DNA of 64,000 bases from G963667915 sp965197385 (GTDB lineage Bacteria > Acidobacteriota > Vicinamibacteria > Vicinamibacterales > UBA823): positions 124,001-188,000 of the forward strand of contig CBDANA010000008.1 in assembly GCA_965197385.1 (NCBI GenBank), given 5' to 3'. Below, piece by piece: positions 41,182-48,661 of this stretch. The translations under genes and the position numbers were made by a program. The number at the start of each line of letters is the position of its first letter. Position 1 is the stretch's first letter. The notes under the pieces are model-generated. The model had not been told where the DNA came from. It searched no databases and saw only the letters and a list, made by a program, of their open reading frames with translations.

Positions 41182-41461
41182 CAGCCGGCGGTCGCATCGC
41201 CCAACCGTGGCCCAGAAAGTCTGCGGACTCCGGACCGTGGACGGCACGAGATCGGTGCTGACAGCGCGGCCGAGCACCGGCACGTAGTCGGCGAACAGCG
41301 CCACGGGACGCTCGGGTGTCCCACACGCAGACAGGCTCAGGACCGTCCCCGCAACGATCGTTGACACGAACGCCGCCCGCAACGTCCGGCACTCGGTCAT
41401 CATCCGCATCATTCTAACGCAACGGCTTCGAGCCGGCGCCGAGTCACGGAACGAAGAACGG

Positions 41462-41467
41462 TACAAT
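41462..41467 (+). promoter_or_regulatory. candidate -10 box of the methylase gene
   Basis: TACAAT lies 13 bases before TTG 41481 and 19 before GTG 41487, with no ribosome-binding site between, so the leader would be very short. No -35 box is clear. Confidence 0.3.
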
Positions 41468-41486
41468 ATCTTGAAGGCTCTTGTTC

Positions 41487-42314
41487 GTGCCGCCGACCCC
41501 AGATCGCGCTCGATCCTTTTCGCACGAGGTAGCGCTCCGCCCGCCGTTGAAGTGGGCGGGTGGAAAACGGTGGCTCACGCCCCACCTGCGTCCGCTGTGG
41601 GAGCCTCACAGCCGTCGGCGATTGGTCGAACCGTTCTGCGGAGGTCTGGCCGTGGCGCTCGGACTCGATCCGCGGCGCGCGCTGCTGGTCGACATGAATC
41701 CCCACCTGATCAACTTCTACGCCTGGCTGAGCAAGGGACTGCGCATCACGCTGCCGATGCAAAACGACGAGCGTCTCTTCTACCGGCACCGCCAGCGGTT
41801 CAACGACCTTCAGCAGATCGGGAAGAACCGCTCGGCTGAAGCCGCGACGCTATTCTATTTTCTGAATCGCACCTGCTACAACGGCCTGTGTCGATTCAAT
41901 CGATCGGGCGAGTTCAACGTGCCGTTTGGACGCTACACACGCATCAACTACACGAGGGACTTCGCGGCGTATCGGCAGCGGCTGGCCAGATGGACGTTCC
42001 GGGTGAGCGACATCGACGATTTGCCGATCCGGCGAGGCGATTTCATCTATGCCGACCCGCCGTACGATGTTCCATTCACGCAGTACTCGCAGGGTGGCTT
42101 CTCGTGGGAGGATCAGGTCCGCACCGCCGAGCGTCTCGCAAAGCACCCCGGACCGGTGATCCTGTCGAATCAGGCCACACCGCGCATCAAGAAGCTGTAC
42201 CGCCGCCTGGGCTTCACGCTCGAACTTCTGAACCTGAAAGATCAGGATCGCCCCACGGAGTACGTAGTGGGGACCCCTGAGTTGCCTCCCCGGCGATTTC
42301 TTGCGCGTGGCTGA
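41487..42314 (+). CDS. Dam-type (D12 class) DNA adenine methyltransferase
   Basis: A 275-residue N6-adenine methylase in the alpha-class order. The SAM-binding motif is LRPPLKWAGGKRWLTPHLRP and VEPFCGGLAVALGLD; the Dam-specific segment is TLFYFLNRTCYNGLCRFNRS followed by GEFNVPFGRYTRINY, and the catalytic motif is DFIYADPPYDVPF (DPPY). These motifs usually go with GATC or a related target. No restriction endonuclease or partner gene is adjacent, so it looks like a solitary methylase, possibly acquired with mobile DNA. TTG at 41481 or GTG at 41487 may be the start; neither has a Shine-Dalgarno. Confidence 0.88.
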   Translation: MPPTPDRARSFSHEVALRPPLKWAGGKRWLTPHLRPLWEPHSRRRLVEPFCGGLAVALGLDPRRALLVDMNPHLINFYAWLSKGLRITLPMQNDERLFYRHRQRFNDLQQIGKNRSAEAATLFYFLNRTCYNGLCRFNRSGEFNVPFGRYTRINYTRDFAAYRQRLARWTFRVSDIDDLPIRRGDFIYADPPYDVPFTQYSQGGFSWEDQVRTAERLAKHPGPVILSNQATPRIKKLYRRLGFTLELLNLKDQDRPTEYVVGTPELPPRRFLARG

Positions 42315-42399
42315 CGCTGAGCGCCATCGACAGGCAAGCGATCAAGGTCACGAGGCTTCGTGATGACTCGAATCTTTGATGACCCATCCGGTCGCACCA

Positions 42400-44748
42400 T
42401 CACTGGAGGATGTCGAAGAGCTGCGTGTATTTCAGCGTGAGGGTCCGCCCTGCGGCACTGGGCATGGCGCTGCCGATACCACGAGTGTCGTTATACACGA
42501 GGAACAGGCCGGTGTTGGCCTGCTGCAGCCAGGCGAGCCGCAGATTCGCCGACCACAGATCCGCTCGGTCGTTGTACTGAATCAAAGTCTGAAGGGATAT
42601 GCGGGGCGAGAACGAATAGGAGATTCTCGCTCGAGCAAGATTCGTGACGAAGCTGCCGCCAAGAATATCAATGTCGTTGCGGCTCAAGCCGAACTCGGTA
42701 TTGAGCGTCTCACCCACGCGAAACCGGACCGTCGGGGTCATGGCCACCCGATCACCCCCGAAGAAGCCACCGATCGTCGTGCGCACGCTGAAGCTCAACG
42801 GGGCGCCTTGATTGGTCATGACCACCAGCTGCGCTTCCATGTGGTCGTACGTGCCGGGCGGCACGACCACATCCGGAAAGATCTCGAACGAATCCACCAC
42901 GCCTTCGCGCGTGATGTTCATGCCCGTGTGTACTTCAGTGCCGTCCGGCCACTCCCAGTGATTATCGATGTGGGTGCGGCCCGTCTCCTGAAACCCTTCG
43001 AAATCCCAAAAGCCGTTGAAGCCGACGTGCGGGCGTAGCTCGTGTAGGCCGAAAAAATCCTCAGGCCGATACGCGTACTGGACCCTTCCTCCGACGGAGC
43101 GGAACTCCGTTCGCGTCAAGAACCCAACTTCCGGATTGAAGTTCTCTGCCACCTCGGAGTAGCTGAGGCTCGCCTCCCACGCCTGGGAGGAGTAGGCCGA
43201 GTTCAGGCCGTAGGCGTACTCGTTCCCCCTCAAGTCTGGTGTCTGACTCCGAGCCATGAATCCGTTTATAGACCCGTCCTGACCGATTCCAATACGACCA
43301 TCCACGGCGTAGGTTTGATTGTGATCGCTGTCGCCCGCCAAGCGACCCGTCGCAGAACGATTGACGAAGATTGCGCCGACGTTTGAGCGATTTCCAAGGT
43401 CCTTCCGAACGCGCGCCACGGTGAAGTTATTGGCGGCGACCGGGTCGTCCGGTTCGTCGACCGTGTCGGTTTGCATGTTGAGGAACCCGACATTGAAGCC
43501 GTTGCCCACCTGACCCGACAGCCGTCCGCCGCCCACGATGGGAATCACTTCGCCCTCGGGCCCGATACCGATACGCCGGCTGAAGAAGATCTCGGTCTGA
43601 CCTGGGTTCCCAACCGTGAACAGCCCGGCGTTCTCGAGGAAGAACGGTCGCTTTTCAGGAAAGAACAAGTTGAAGCGGTTCAGGTTAACCTGCTGCTCGT
43701 CGACCTCGACCTGAGCGAAATCGGTGTTATAGGTTGCGTCCAACGTCAATGCGGGTGTGATGCTGTACTTCAGGTCCGTCCCGAAGTCGCCGGTCCAGTC
43801 GTCGAGGCGGGGCCTGGAGGTGGTGGCGTTTTGTCGCAGGCGTCCGCTGAGCACGTACGGCGTGATTTTCAGGTTGCGCTGGGCCGGTACTTCGAGCCCC
43901 GACAGCCGTCCCGCCATCGAGAGGCGATACAGACCGTACTGTCGCGGCAGCGGGGCCCAGAACGCGGTCTCATTGTTTCGCCGAATATTGCGCTGGAAGT
44001 TCATACTCCAGGTTTGCGATTGTCCGGACGGATACCGAATCGTGCGAAACGGAATAGCGAACTCCGCGCTCCACCCGATCTCCGAGACCTGCGTCGCGAC
44101 CTGCCACGAGCCGTCCCAGTTGAGGTTGAAGCCGCCCCCAGCGCCGCCCTGAGTACGCCCGCCGCCACTCCCAAACCGGCCGCCACCTTGCCCTTCGTTC
44201 ACGAGCTGGCCGTCGAACTCCAGTCCGGCCGGGTTGGTGCCAAAGACGAAACCGTTTTGCTGGTCGAGATAGGTGTCGAGGACGATCTGAAAGCTGTCAG
44301 TGTCGTCCAGTGACGAATCCCGTCGACTGTCCGACATGATGATGCCATTGGGATCCGTGTCGAAGCAGACGACGCCAAAATACAGGGTGTCCTCGGTGTA
44401 GACGATTCGAACCTCCGTCCGCTGCGTCGCAGGCTGCCCCTCGTCTGGCCGGGTCTGCCGAAAGCCAGTCGCAGGCTCCGCGCTCAACCAGGTTGGGTCA
44501 TCTACGACGCGCCCGTCCAACACTGGCGGCCCCGCGACGCGGACCGCTAGCGCGACCGGAACACTGAGAGACAAGCCTTGGGCCTCTTCAGAGTCAGCGT
44601 CCCCGGACTGCGCAACCGCCTCGCCTCCGACGAGCACCAGACCTCCGAACGCCAGAGCGGAAATCACGGCCGCGGACATCACGCTTCGCACGAACCTACC
44701 GAACAACGCTATGAGCAACACCGCTTTCCCCCTGAAATCATCAGTCAC
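42400..44748 (-). CDS. DUF5916 outer-membrane protein with CBM9-like N-terminal domain
   Basis: A 782-residue protein with a signal peptide (VISALAFGGLVLVGGEAVAQ). The CBM9/DOMON-like domain (residues about 65-240) includes PPVLDGRVVDDPTWLSAEPA, TEVRIVYTEDTLYFGVVCFD, and GWSAEFAIPFRTIRYP. The following DUF5916 barrel has FAQVEVDEQQVNLNRFNLFF and PEKRPFFLENAGLFTVGNPG, which is highly typical, then alternating strands such as NPEVGFLTRTEFRSVGGRVQ. Such proteins are very frequent in Acidobacteriota and Bacteroidota and are thought to bind sugar or peptide ligands at the outer membrane; the role is unproven. No partner gene is adjacent. Confidence 0.88.
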   Translation of the reverse strand: MTDDFRGKAVLLIALFGRFVRSVMSAAVISALAFGGLVLVGGEAVAQSGDADSEEAQGLSLSVPVALAVRVAGPPVLDGRVVDDPTWLSAEPATGFRQTRPDEGQPATQRTEVRIVYTEDTLYFGVVCFDTDPNGIIMSDSRRDSSLDDTDSFQIVLDTYLDQQNGFVFGTNPAGLEFDGQLVNEGQGGGRFGSGGGRTQGGAGGGFNLNWDGSWQVATQVSEIGWSAEFAIPFRTIRYPSGQSQTWSMNFQRNIRRNNETAFWAPLPRQYGLYRLSMAGRLSGLEVPAQRNLKITPYVLSGRLRQNATTSRPRLDDWTGDFGTDLKYSITPALTLDATYNTDFAQVEVDEQQVNLNRFNLFFPEKRPFFLENAGLFTVGNPGQTEIFFSRRIGIGPEGEVIPIVGGGRLSGQVGNGFNVGFLNMQTDTVDEPDDPVAANNFTVARVRKDLGNRSNVGAIFVNRSATGRLAGDSDHNQTYAVDGRIGIGQDGSINGFMARSQTPDLRGNEYAYGLNSAYSSQAWEASLSYSEVAENFNPEVGFLTRTEFRSVGGRVQYAYRPEDFFGLHELRPHVGFNGFWDFEGFQETGRTHIDNHWEWPDGTEVHTGMNITREGVVDSFEIFPDVVVPPGTYDHMEAQLVVMTNQGAPLSFSVRTTIGGFFGGDRVAMTPTVRFRVGETLNTEFGLSRNDIDILGGSFVTNLARARISYSFSPRISLQTLIQYNDRADLWSANLRLAWLQQANTGLFLVYNDTRGIGSAMPSAAGRTLTLKYTQLFDILQ

Positions 44749-44885
44749 GCCGTCTGAAACGCCCGGTGCCCCGTCGGCGCAAAGCGGGGCCTGGGCCTCC
44801 GAAGTGGCCGTTCCTATGAAGCCGCAAATGGCAGAGTAGGCCGATGACGAGGCAGCCGCCCAGCTATTGTGGATGCCAACTCTAA

Positions 44886-46546
44886 CCCGGGATTTTCATT
44901 TTGCCTGTCCCGGATGGCACCGTTATACACCCGACCGCCGCCGAGCGCACGAAATTCTGTTCGTCGCACAATCGTCCAGCTCCAGAGACTGTCACTCAGC
45001 CCGCGCTGACGTGCGACCGACTGGAGCCGCTGTTTTCACGGCATTTCTCAGACACTGGTCCACACGTGCGCCGTTTCTTCGCCGGAGTTCCTCGGGAAGC
45101 GGTCGCCCGCTATCCTCCCGGCACGGGCAGCGCCCAGATCCTCCGCAGCATGTCGCCGAACAGCCGACGGGTCAGATGCCCTTCTGCCAGCAGGAGCCAG
45201 TAGTCCCTGGCATGCTTCACCAGCCGGCCTCCGGTTTTCACCAGCCGCTGCTGGAGACTCGTGAGCGACCAGCGCGTGACCCGCGGCGGCAGGACCCATC
45301 TGCGCCAGAGGTTGCCCAGGTTGTAGGCCAGGACACTCAGTTGCAGGCGCACTTCGTTCGCCCGGAACCGAGGGCACGACAGCCGCGTCCAGTGGGTGGC
45401 CTGCTTGCCTTCCTTGATCCATTGCTCCGCCGTGCCGCGCTTGTTGTAGAACCGTACGACCGAGCGGCTCGGGAGGGCCATCTTGGTCACGATGAAGCCG
45501 ACGCGCGGGAACAGCTCCCCTCGGTGGTGCTCCACCTTGGCGACAATCCGTCTGGGCGTGGTCCAGCTCTTCGCCTGATAGCGGAAACTCTTGTAGCGCA
45601 CCAAGGGCTTGCGGCTCGGCCGTCCCGGCGGACGAAAGAGGAGGGCTTCGATTTCCAGCTCCACGCTCTTGTTCGCCGGCATGCGGATGACATAGTCCAC
45701 GTCGCGCGTCTCGAGCGCGTCGTAGATCTCCGGCTTGGCAAACGCCGCGTCCGCGCGGAACGCCACGCGCGTACCCTCCGCCTGCTGCCGGTCAATTTCC
45801 GGCACGAGCAGGTCGTCCCAATCGTCGGCGCTATGCACGTTGCCGGGCCGCAGCGGGGCGGCCACGCAGTCGCCGTGCTCGTTGAACAGAAACAGCGGGT
45901 GGTAACAGACTGATTCAAAGTGCCCGTTGTACGCGCTCCCTTCCTGCGCCCCATGCACCGGGCTCTCACTCGAATCCATGTCGAGCACAATCCGGCCGGC
46001 GCGCGTTGGCATCTCAGCCTGTGCGAGCACCTCCCGGTTCACGGCCATCAGCCCGACGAGCTTCTCCTCTCGGGTCAGCAGCTCAGTCTCGAACCAGTGC
46101 AGCGGCGAGGTCAGCGCGCCACCGCGGTCCCAGAGCGTTGGCGCCCCGATGAGACGAAACGTCGGGTCCGCCGACACGCGCACCGCATCGTTCAGGTCTT
46201 CGTAGCCCGCGAGCCGGCTGTAGACCGACTGTCGCAGGAGATCCGCCAGGCTGAACTGGGTGTGCAAGCCCTGTCGGGAGTCGCTCAGGTGCTCGGCGAT
46301 GAGTGTCGCCAGCCCCAGGCGTTCATCCAACTCGCGCACCAAAAGGAGACCGGCGTCGGAGGTGATGCGCGACCCCTGGAATGCGACCTTCAGAAAGCCA
46401 TTGAACGTGAACTGAAACGCCTCGTGCTGTCATTCACCCACAGGGTGTCACCCTCCGTGGCGGGGTTCCTTGCGTCGGAGCCCCGGAAATCAAGGCGCGG
46501 CGACTGGCCTGCCGATACGGTACCACAGCCAAATCGGAAATCCGGG
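44886..46546 (-). mobile_element. IS1380-family insertion sequence (about 1661 bp)
   Basis: The left end CCCGGGATTTTCATTTTG (44886) and the inverted right end CCCGGATTTCCGATTTGG (read inward from 46546) make imperfect inverted repeats of the IS1380 kind. The 4-bp flanks are CTAA (44882-44885) and CTGA (46547-46550), possibly a decayed target duplication. The length agrees with the usual 1.65-1.7 kb. It carries one transposase on the minus strand. Confidence 0.75.
45110..46342 (-). CDS. IS1380-family transposase, 5' end unclear
   Basis: The frame encodes LLLVRELDERLGLATLIAEH, YEDLNDAVRVSADPTFRLIG, the catalytic Asp region RIVLDMDSSESPVHGAQEGS, AYNGHFESVCYHPLFLFNEH, VAFRADAAFAKPEIYDALE and the Glu in NKRGTAEQWIKEGKQATHWT. 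The conserved N-terminus FNGFLKVAFQGSRITSDAGL is visible upstream to about 46435, but no ATG or GTG precedes it before an in-frame TGA. So either translation begins at a rare codon or the 5' end is damaged. Without the first 30 residues the enzyme may be inactive. Confidence 0.85.
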   Translation of the reverse strand: MVRELDERLGLATLIAEHLSDSRQGLHTQFSLADLLRQSVYSRLAGYEDLNDAVRVSADPTFRLIGAPTLWDRGGALTSPLHWFETELLTREEKLVGLMAVNREVLAQAEMPTRAGRIVLDMDSSESPVHGAQEGSAYNGHFESVCYHPLFLFNEHGDCVAAPLRPGNVHSADDWDDLLVPEIDRQQAEGTRVAFRADAAFAKPEIYDALETRDVDYVIRMPANKSVELEIEALLFRPPGRPSRKPLVRYKSFRYQAKSWTTPRRIVAKVEHHRGELFPRVGFIVTKMALPSRSVVRFYNKRGTAEQWIKEGKQATHWTRLSCPRFRANEVRLQLSVLAYNLGNLWRRWVLPPRVTRWSLTSLQQRLVKTGGRLVKHARDYWLLLAEGHLTRRLFGDMLRRIWALPVPGG

Positions 46547-46624
46547 CTGAAGGCGCCGCGGCTCATCAGCTGCACCGGCCGCCGCGTGCCGGCCACCGAG
46601 GTCCTGGCAATCAAGAATCTCTAG
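46547..46624 (+). pseudogene. possible 3' end of a gene cut by IS1380
   Basis: An open frame continues from the IS end as LKAPRLISCTGRRVPATEVL and AIKNL, and stops at TAG 46622-46624, inside the CTAG that precedes a solo repeat end. It has coding-like composition, but the product is not recognised. Confidence 0.3.
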
Positions 46625-46637
46625 CAGCCCGTGGTGA
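46625..46637 (+). repeat. solo end of the MITE-like repeat, copy E
   Basis: CTAG is followed by CAGCCCGTGGTGA, identical to the first 13 bases of the repeat family; the rest of the element is absent. It lies 25 bases before the TATAAT box of the NamZ-like gene. Confidence 0.6.
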
Positions 46638-46661
46638 CGGCACGTCGGAACTTCCCGCCGC

Positions 46662-46667
46662 TATAAT
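46662..46667 (+). promoter_or_regulatory. -10 box of the NamZ-like gene, leaderless arrangement
   Basis: A perfect TATAAT ends 7 bases before the ATG at 46675, so transcription would start at or right beside the start codon. No Shine-Dalgarno is present. An ATG at 46666 overlaps the box and is unlikely to be used. Confidence 0.5.
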
Positions 46668-46674
46668 GCGGCGG

Positions 46675-47829
46675 ATGTCTGTCTCAGTCGGCCTTCAACA
46701 CCTCGCGGCCTCCGGCCGCCTCGCCGGCCAGCGTGTCGGCCTGGTCTGCAATCCCGCGTCGATCGACAATCAGTTGACCCACGCGACGGACCGGATCGCA
46801 GTGCTTCCTAAGACTCGCCTGACTGCCCTGTTCGGTCCGCAGCACGGGTTTCAGTCCGATCGGCAGGACGACATGATCGAGACGCCGCACGCGCGAGATG
46901 CCGCGCGAGGCGTTCCGGTCTATTCGCTTTACAGCGAGACGCGCACGCCCACGGCCGGAATGCTGCGGGATCTGGACGTGTTGGTCGTCGACCTGCCAGA
47001 TGTCGGAACGCGCGTGTACACCTATGCCTACACGATGGCGAATTGCCTGCGGGCCTGCCGCGAGCACGGTGTGCCGGTCGTCGTCACAGACCGGCCGAAC
47101 CCAATCGGCGGAGTTGGGGTGGAAGGCCCCCTGCTCGATCCGTCATGCGCGTCGTTCGTCGGCCAGTTTCCGGTTCCCCTGCGCCACGGCCTAACGATCG
47201 GCGAGCTGGCCCGGCTCTTCAACGACGAGTTCGGCATCGGCGCAAGCCTCGAGGTCGAGCCGATGACGGGATGGCAACGGCCGATGCACTTCGACGAGAC
47301 GGGCTTGCCCTGGGTCTTGCCGTCGCCGAACCTGCCCACGCTGGACAGCCTCCTCGTCTATCCGGGCATGGTGCTGCTGGAGGGAACGAATCTCTCCGAG
47401 GGGCGCGGAACGACGCGACCCTTCGAGCTGTTCGGCGCGCCCTGGCTGGACGGCGCCCGGCTGGCGGAGCGCCTGAACGACACCGGGCTGCCCGGCGTAC
47501 GTTTTCGCCCGGTCGGGTTCGAGCCGACGTTCCAAAAGCACGCGAACACCGCCTGCGGCGGATGCCAAATCCATATACGCGATCGACGCGCGTTCCGCCC
47601 GGTCCGCACGGCGCTCGCCGTCCTGGACGCCTGCCGCGACGCAGACCCCGAGCGCTTCGCCTGGCGTCAGCCGCCGTACGAATACGAGCACGACCGGATG
47701 CCGATCGATGTGCTGTGGGGATCGGACGCGCTCAGGCGCTCTGTCGAAGCCGGAGCGCCGCTGCTGAACGTGCTCCGGGAGCCGTCCGAGGATTTTCTGG
47801 AACTGCGCGCGCGGTACCTGCTGTATTGA
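46675..47829 (+). CDS. NamZ-type exo-beta-N-acetylmuramidase (DUF1343)
   Basis: A 384-residue DUF1343 protein. Typical segments are LAGQRVGLVCNPASIDNQLT, LTALFGPQHGFQSDRQDDMI, VPVYSLYSETRTPTAGMLRD, VLVVDLPDVGTRVYTYAYTM, VVVTDRPNPIGGVGVEGPLL, LPWVLPSPNLPTLDSLLVYP, VLLEGTNLSEGRGTTRPFEL and FQKHANTACGGCQIHI. Family members (NamZ of Bacillus and Tannerella) release terminal MurNAc from peptidoglycan fragments. Many homologues are secreted; this one has no signal peptide, so it would act in the cytoplasm on recycled muropeptides. It is convergent with the LOG gene, 7 bases apart. Confidence 0.9.
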   Translation: MSVSVGLQHLAASGRLAGQRVGLVCNPASIDNQLTHATDRIAVLPKTRLTALFGPQHGFQSDRQDDMIETPHARDAARGVPVYSLYSETRTPTAGMLRDLDVLVVDLPDVGTRVYTYAYTMANCLRACREHGVPVVVTDRPNPIGGVGVEGPLLDPSCASFVGQFPVPLRHGLTIGELARLFNDEFGIGASLEVEPMTGWQRPMHFDETGLPWVLPSPNLPTLDSLLVYPGMVLLEGTNLSEGRGTTRPFELFGAPWLDGARLAERLNDTGLPGVRFRPVGFEPTFQKHANTACGGCQIHIRDRRAFRPVRTALAVLDACRDADPERFAWRQPPYEYEHDRMPIDVLWGSDALRRSVEAGAPLLNVLREPSEDFLELRARYLLY

Positions 47830-47836
47830 GGGGCTT

Positions 47837-48631
47837 CTACAGGCAGTGCCGGATCAGGTGGTCGCGCAAGTGCTCGAACGCCGCACCCGGATCGTCGGTG
47901 CGATGAATCGCCTTCAGATCGCGCTTCGAGATGGCGCCCCAGTCGACGAGCGGCTGCAGGTTTAGGATCTGGTCCCAGTAGTCACGGCCGTACAGCACGA
48001 CCTCGGTCTTCGTCGAGATCCTTCGGGTCTGCGCCAGCGTCAGGAACTCGAATACCTCGTCCAGCGTCCCGAACCCGCCCGAGAAAATGACGAGCGCCTT
48101 GGCCAGGTACGCGAACCAGAACTTCCGCATGAAGAAGTAATGGAACTTGAAATGCAGGTCGTCGCTAATGTAGCGGTTCGGCCGCTCTTCGAAGGGCAGA
48201 CTGATCGTCAACCCGATCGTCTTGCCGCCGGCCTCGTGCGCGCCGCGATTGGCCGCCTCCATGATGCCGGACCCGCCACCGGAGCAGACGACGAATCGAT
48301 GGCGCGGCTTGTCCAAGCCCTGGCTCCAGTCGGTCAGCCGCCGGGCGAGCTCACGCGCCTCCTCGTAGTAGCGTGACCAGGCCACCGCCTGGCGGCAGCG
48401 GCGCAACCGTTCGGCGCGCTTCGGGGATCGGGCCTGCTCGCGCTTGAGCGCCTGCGTCGCCCGACGCTGGCTGTCGACCCGCGCCGAGCCGAAGAACACG
48501 ACCGTGTCCTCGATCTGCTTTTCCTCGAATCGCTTCAGCGGCTCGAGATACTCCGACAGGATGCGGAGCGGGCGCCCTTCGTCACTCGCCAGAAACTCCG
48601 GCATGAGATAGGCGGGGCGTGGCTCGGCCAT
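47837..48631 (-). CDS. LOG-family (lysine decarboxylase-like) protein
   Basis: A 264-residue protein with the LOG motif pair: VVCSGGGSGIMEAANRGAHE (the PGGxGTxxE-partner region) and VIFSGGFGTLDEVFEFLTLA, here GGFGTLDE. The beginning DTVVFFGSARV is the first Rossmann strand. LOG proteins hydrolyse cytokinin nucleotides or AMP-type nucleotides to the base and ribose phosphate. The start is placed at ATG 48631 (MAEPRPAYLMPEFLASDEGR); the longer frame reaches into the IS5 copy at 48682 and cannot be native. The IS begins 30 bases upstream, so the native promoter was probably displaced. Confidence 0.85.
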   Translation of the reverse strand: MAEPRPAYLMPEFLASDEGRPLRILSEYLEPLKRFEEKQIEDTVVFFGSARVDSQRRATQALKREQARSPKRAERLRRCRQAVAWSRYYEEARELARRLTDWSQGLDKPRHRFVVCSGGGSGIMEAANRGAHEAGGKTIGLTISLPFEERPNRYISDDLHFKFHYFFMRKFWFAYLAKALVIFSGGFGTLDEVFEFLTLAQTRRISTKTEVVLYGRDYWDQILNLQPLVDWGAISKRDLKAIHRTDDPGAAFEHLRDHLIRHCL

Positions 48632-48661
48632 ATGCCAGCACTCTATCATTCGCAGCCCTAG

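Larger units (their letters stand above)
39262..41400 (-). pseudogene. large lipoprotein gene split by IS256 and cut at its 3' end
   Basis: The 5' part (41400 to 41190) begins MTECRTLRAAFVSTIVAGTV with lipobox LSLSACG and reads PVALFADYVPVLGRAVSTDL. The IS256 copy then intervenes. The remainder (39748 to 39262) reads DAAEPVRWVVSDWASFRFYV, GVDGSATFELEGQPADEG, VARVEMASGWSTYEIELPEP, VIELGWNRVVLRFSRRVV and FWPEQPRVIDVARVDEAG, a jelly-roll-like domain, up to the junction with cysD. The two parts are one base out of frame when the element and one target copy are removed. I could not name the family; similar beta-rich modules occur before sulfatase domains in related bacteria, but that is memory, not evidence here. 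Confidence 0.55.

Noticed and set aside
41471..42314. A new defense system around the methylase
   Set aside because: Neighbours are a lipoprotein remnant, IS256 and a DUF5916 protein; no nuclease, helicase or ATPase partner.
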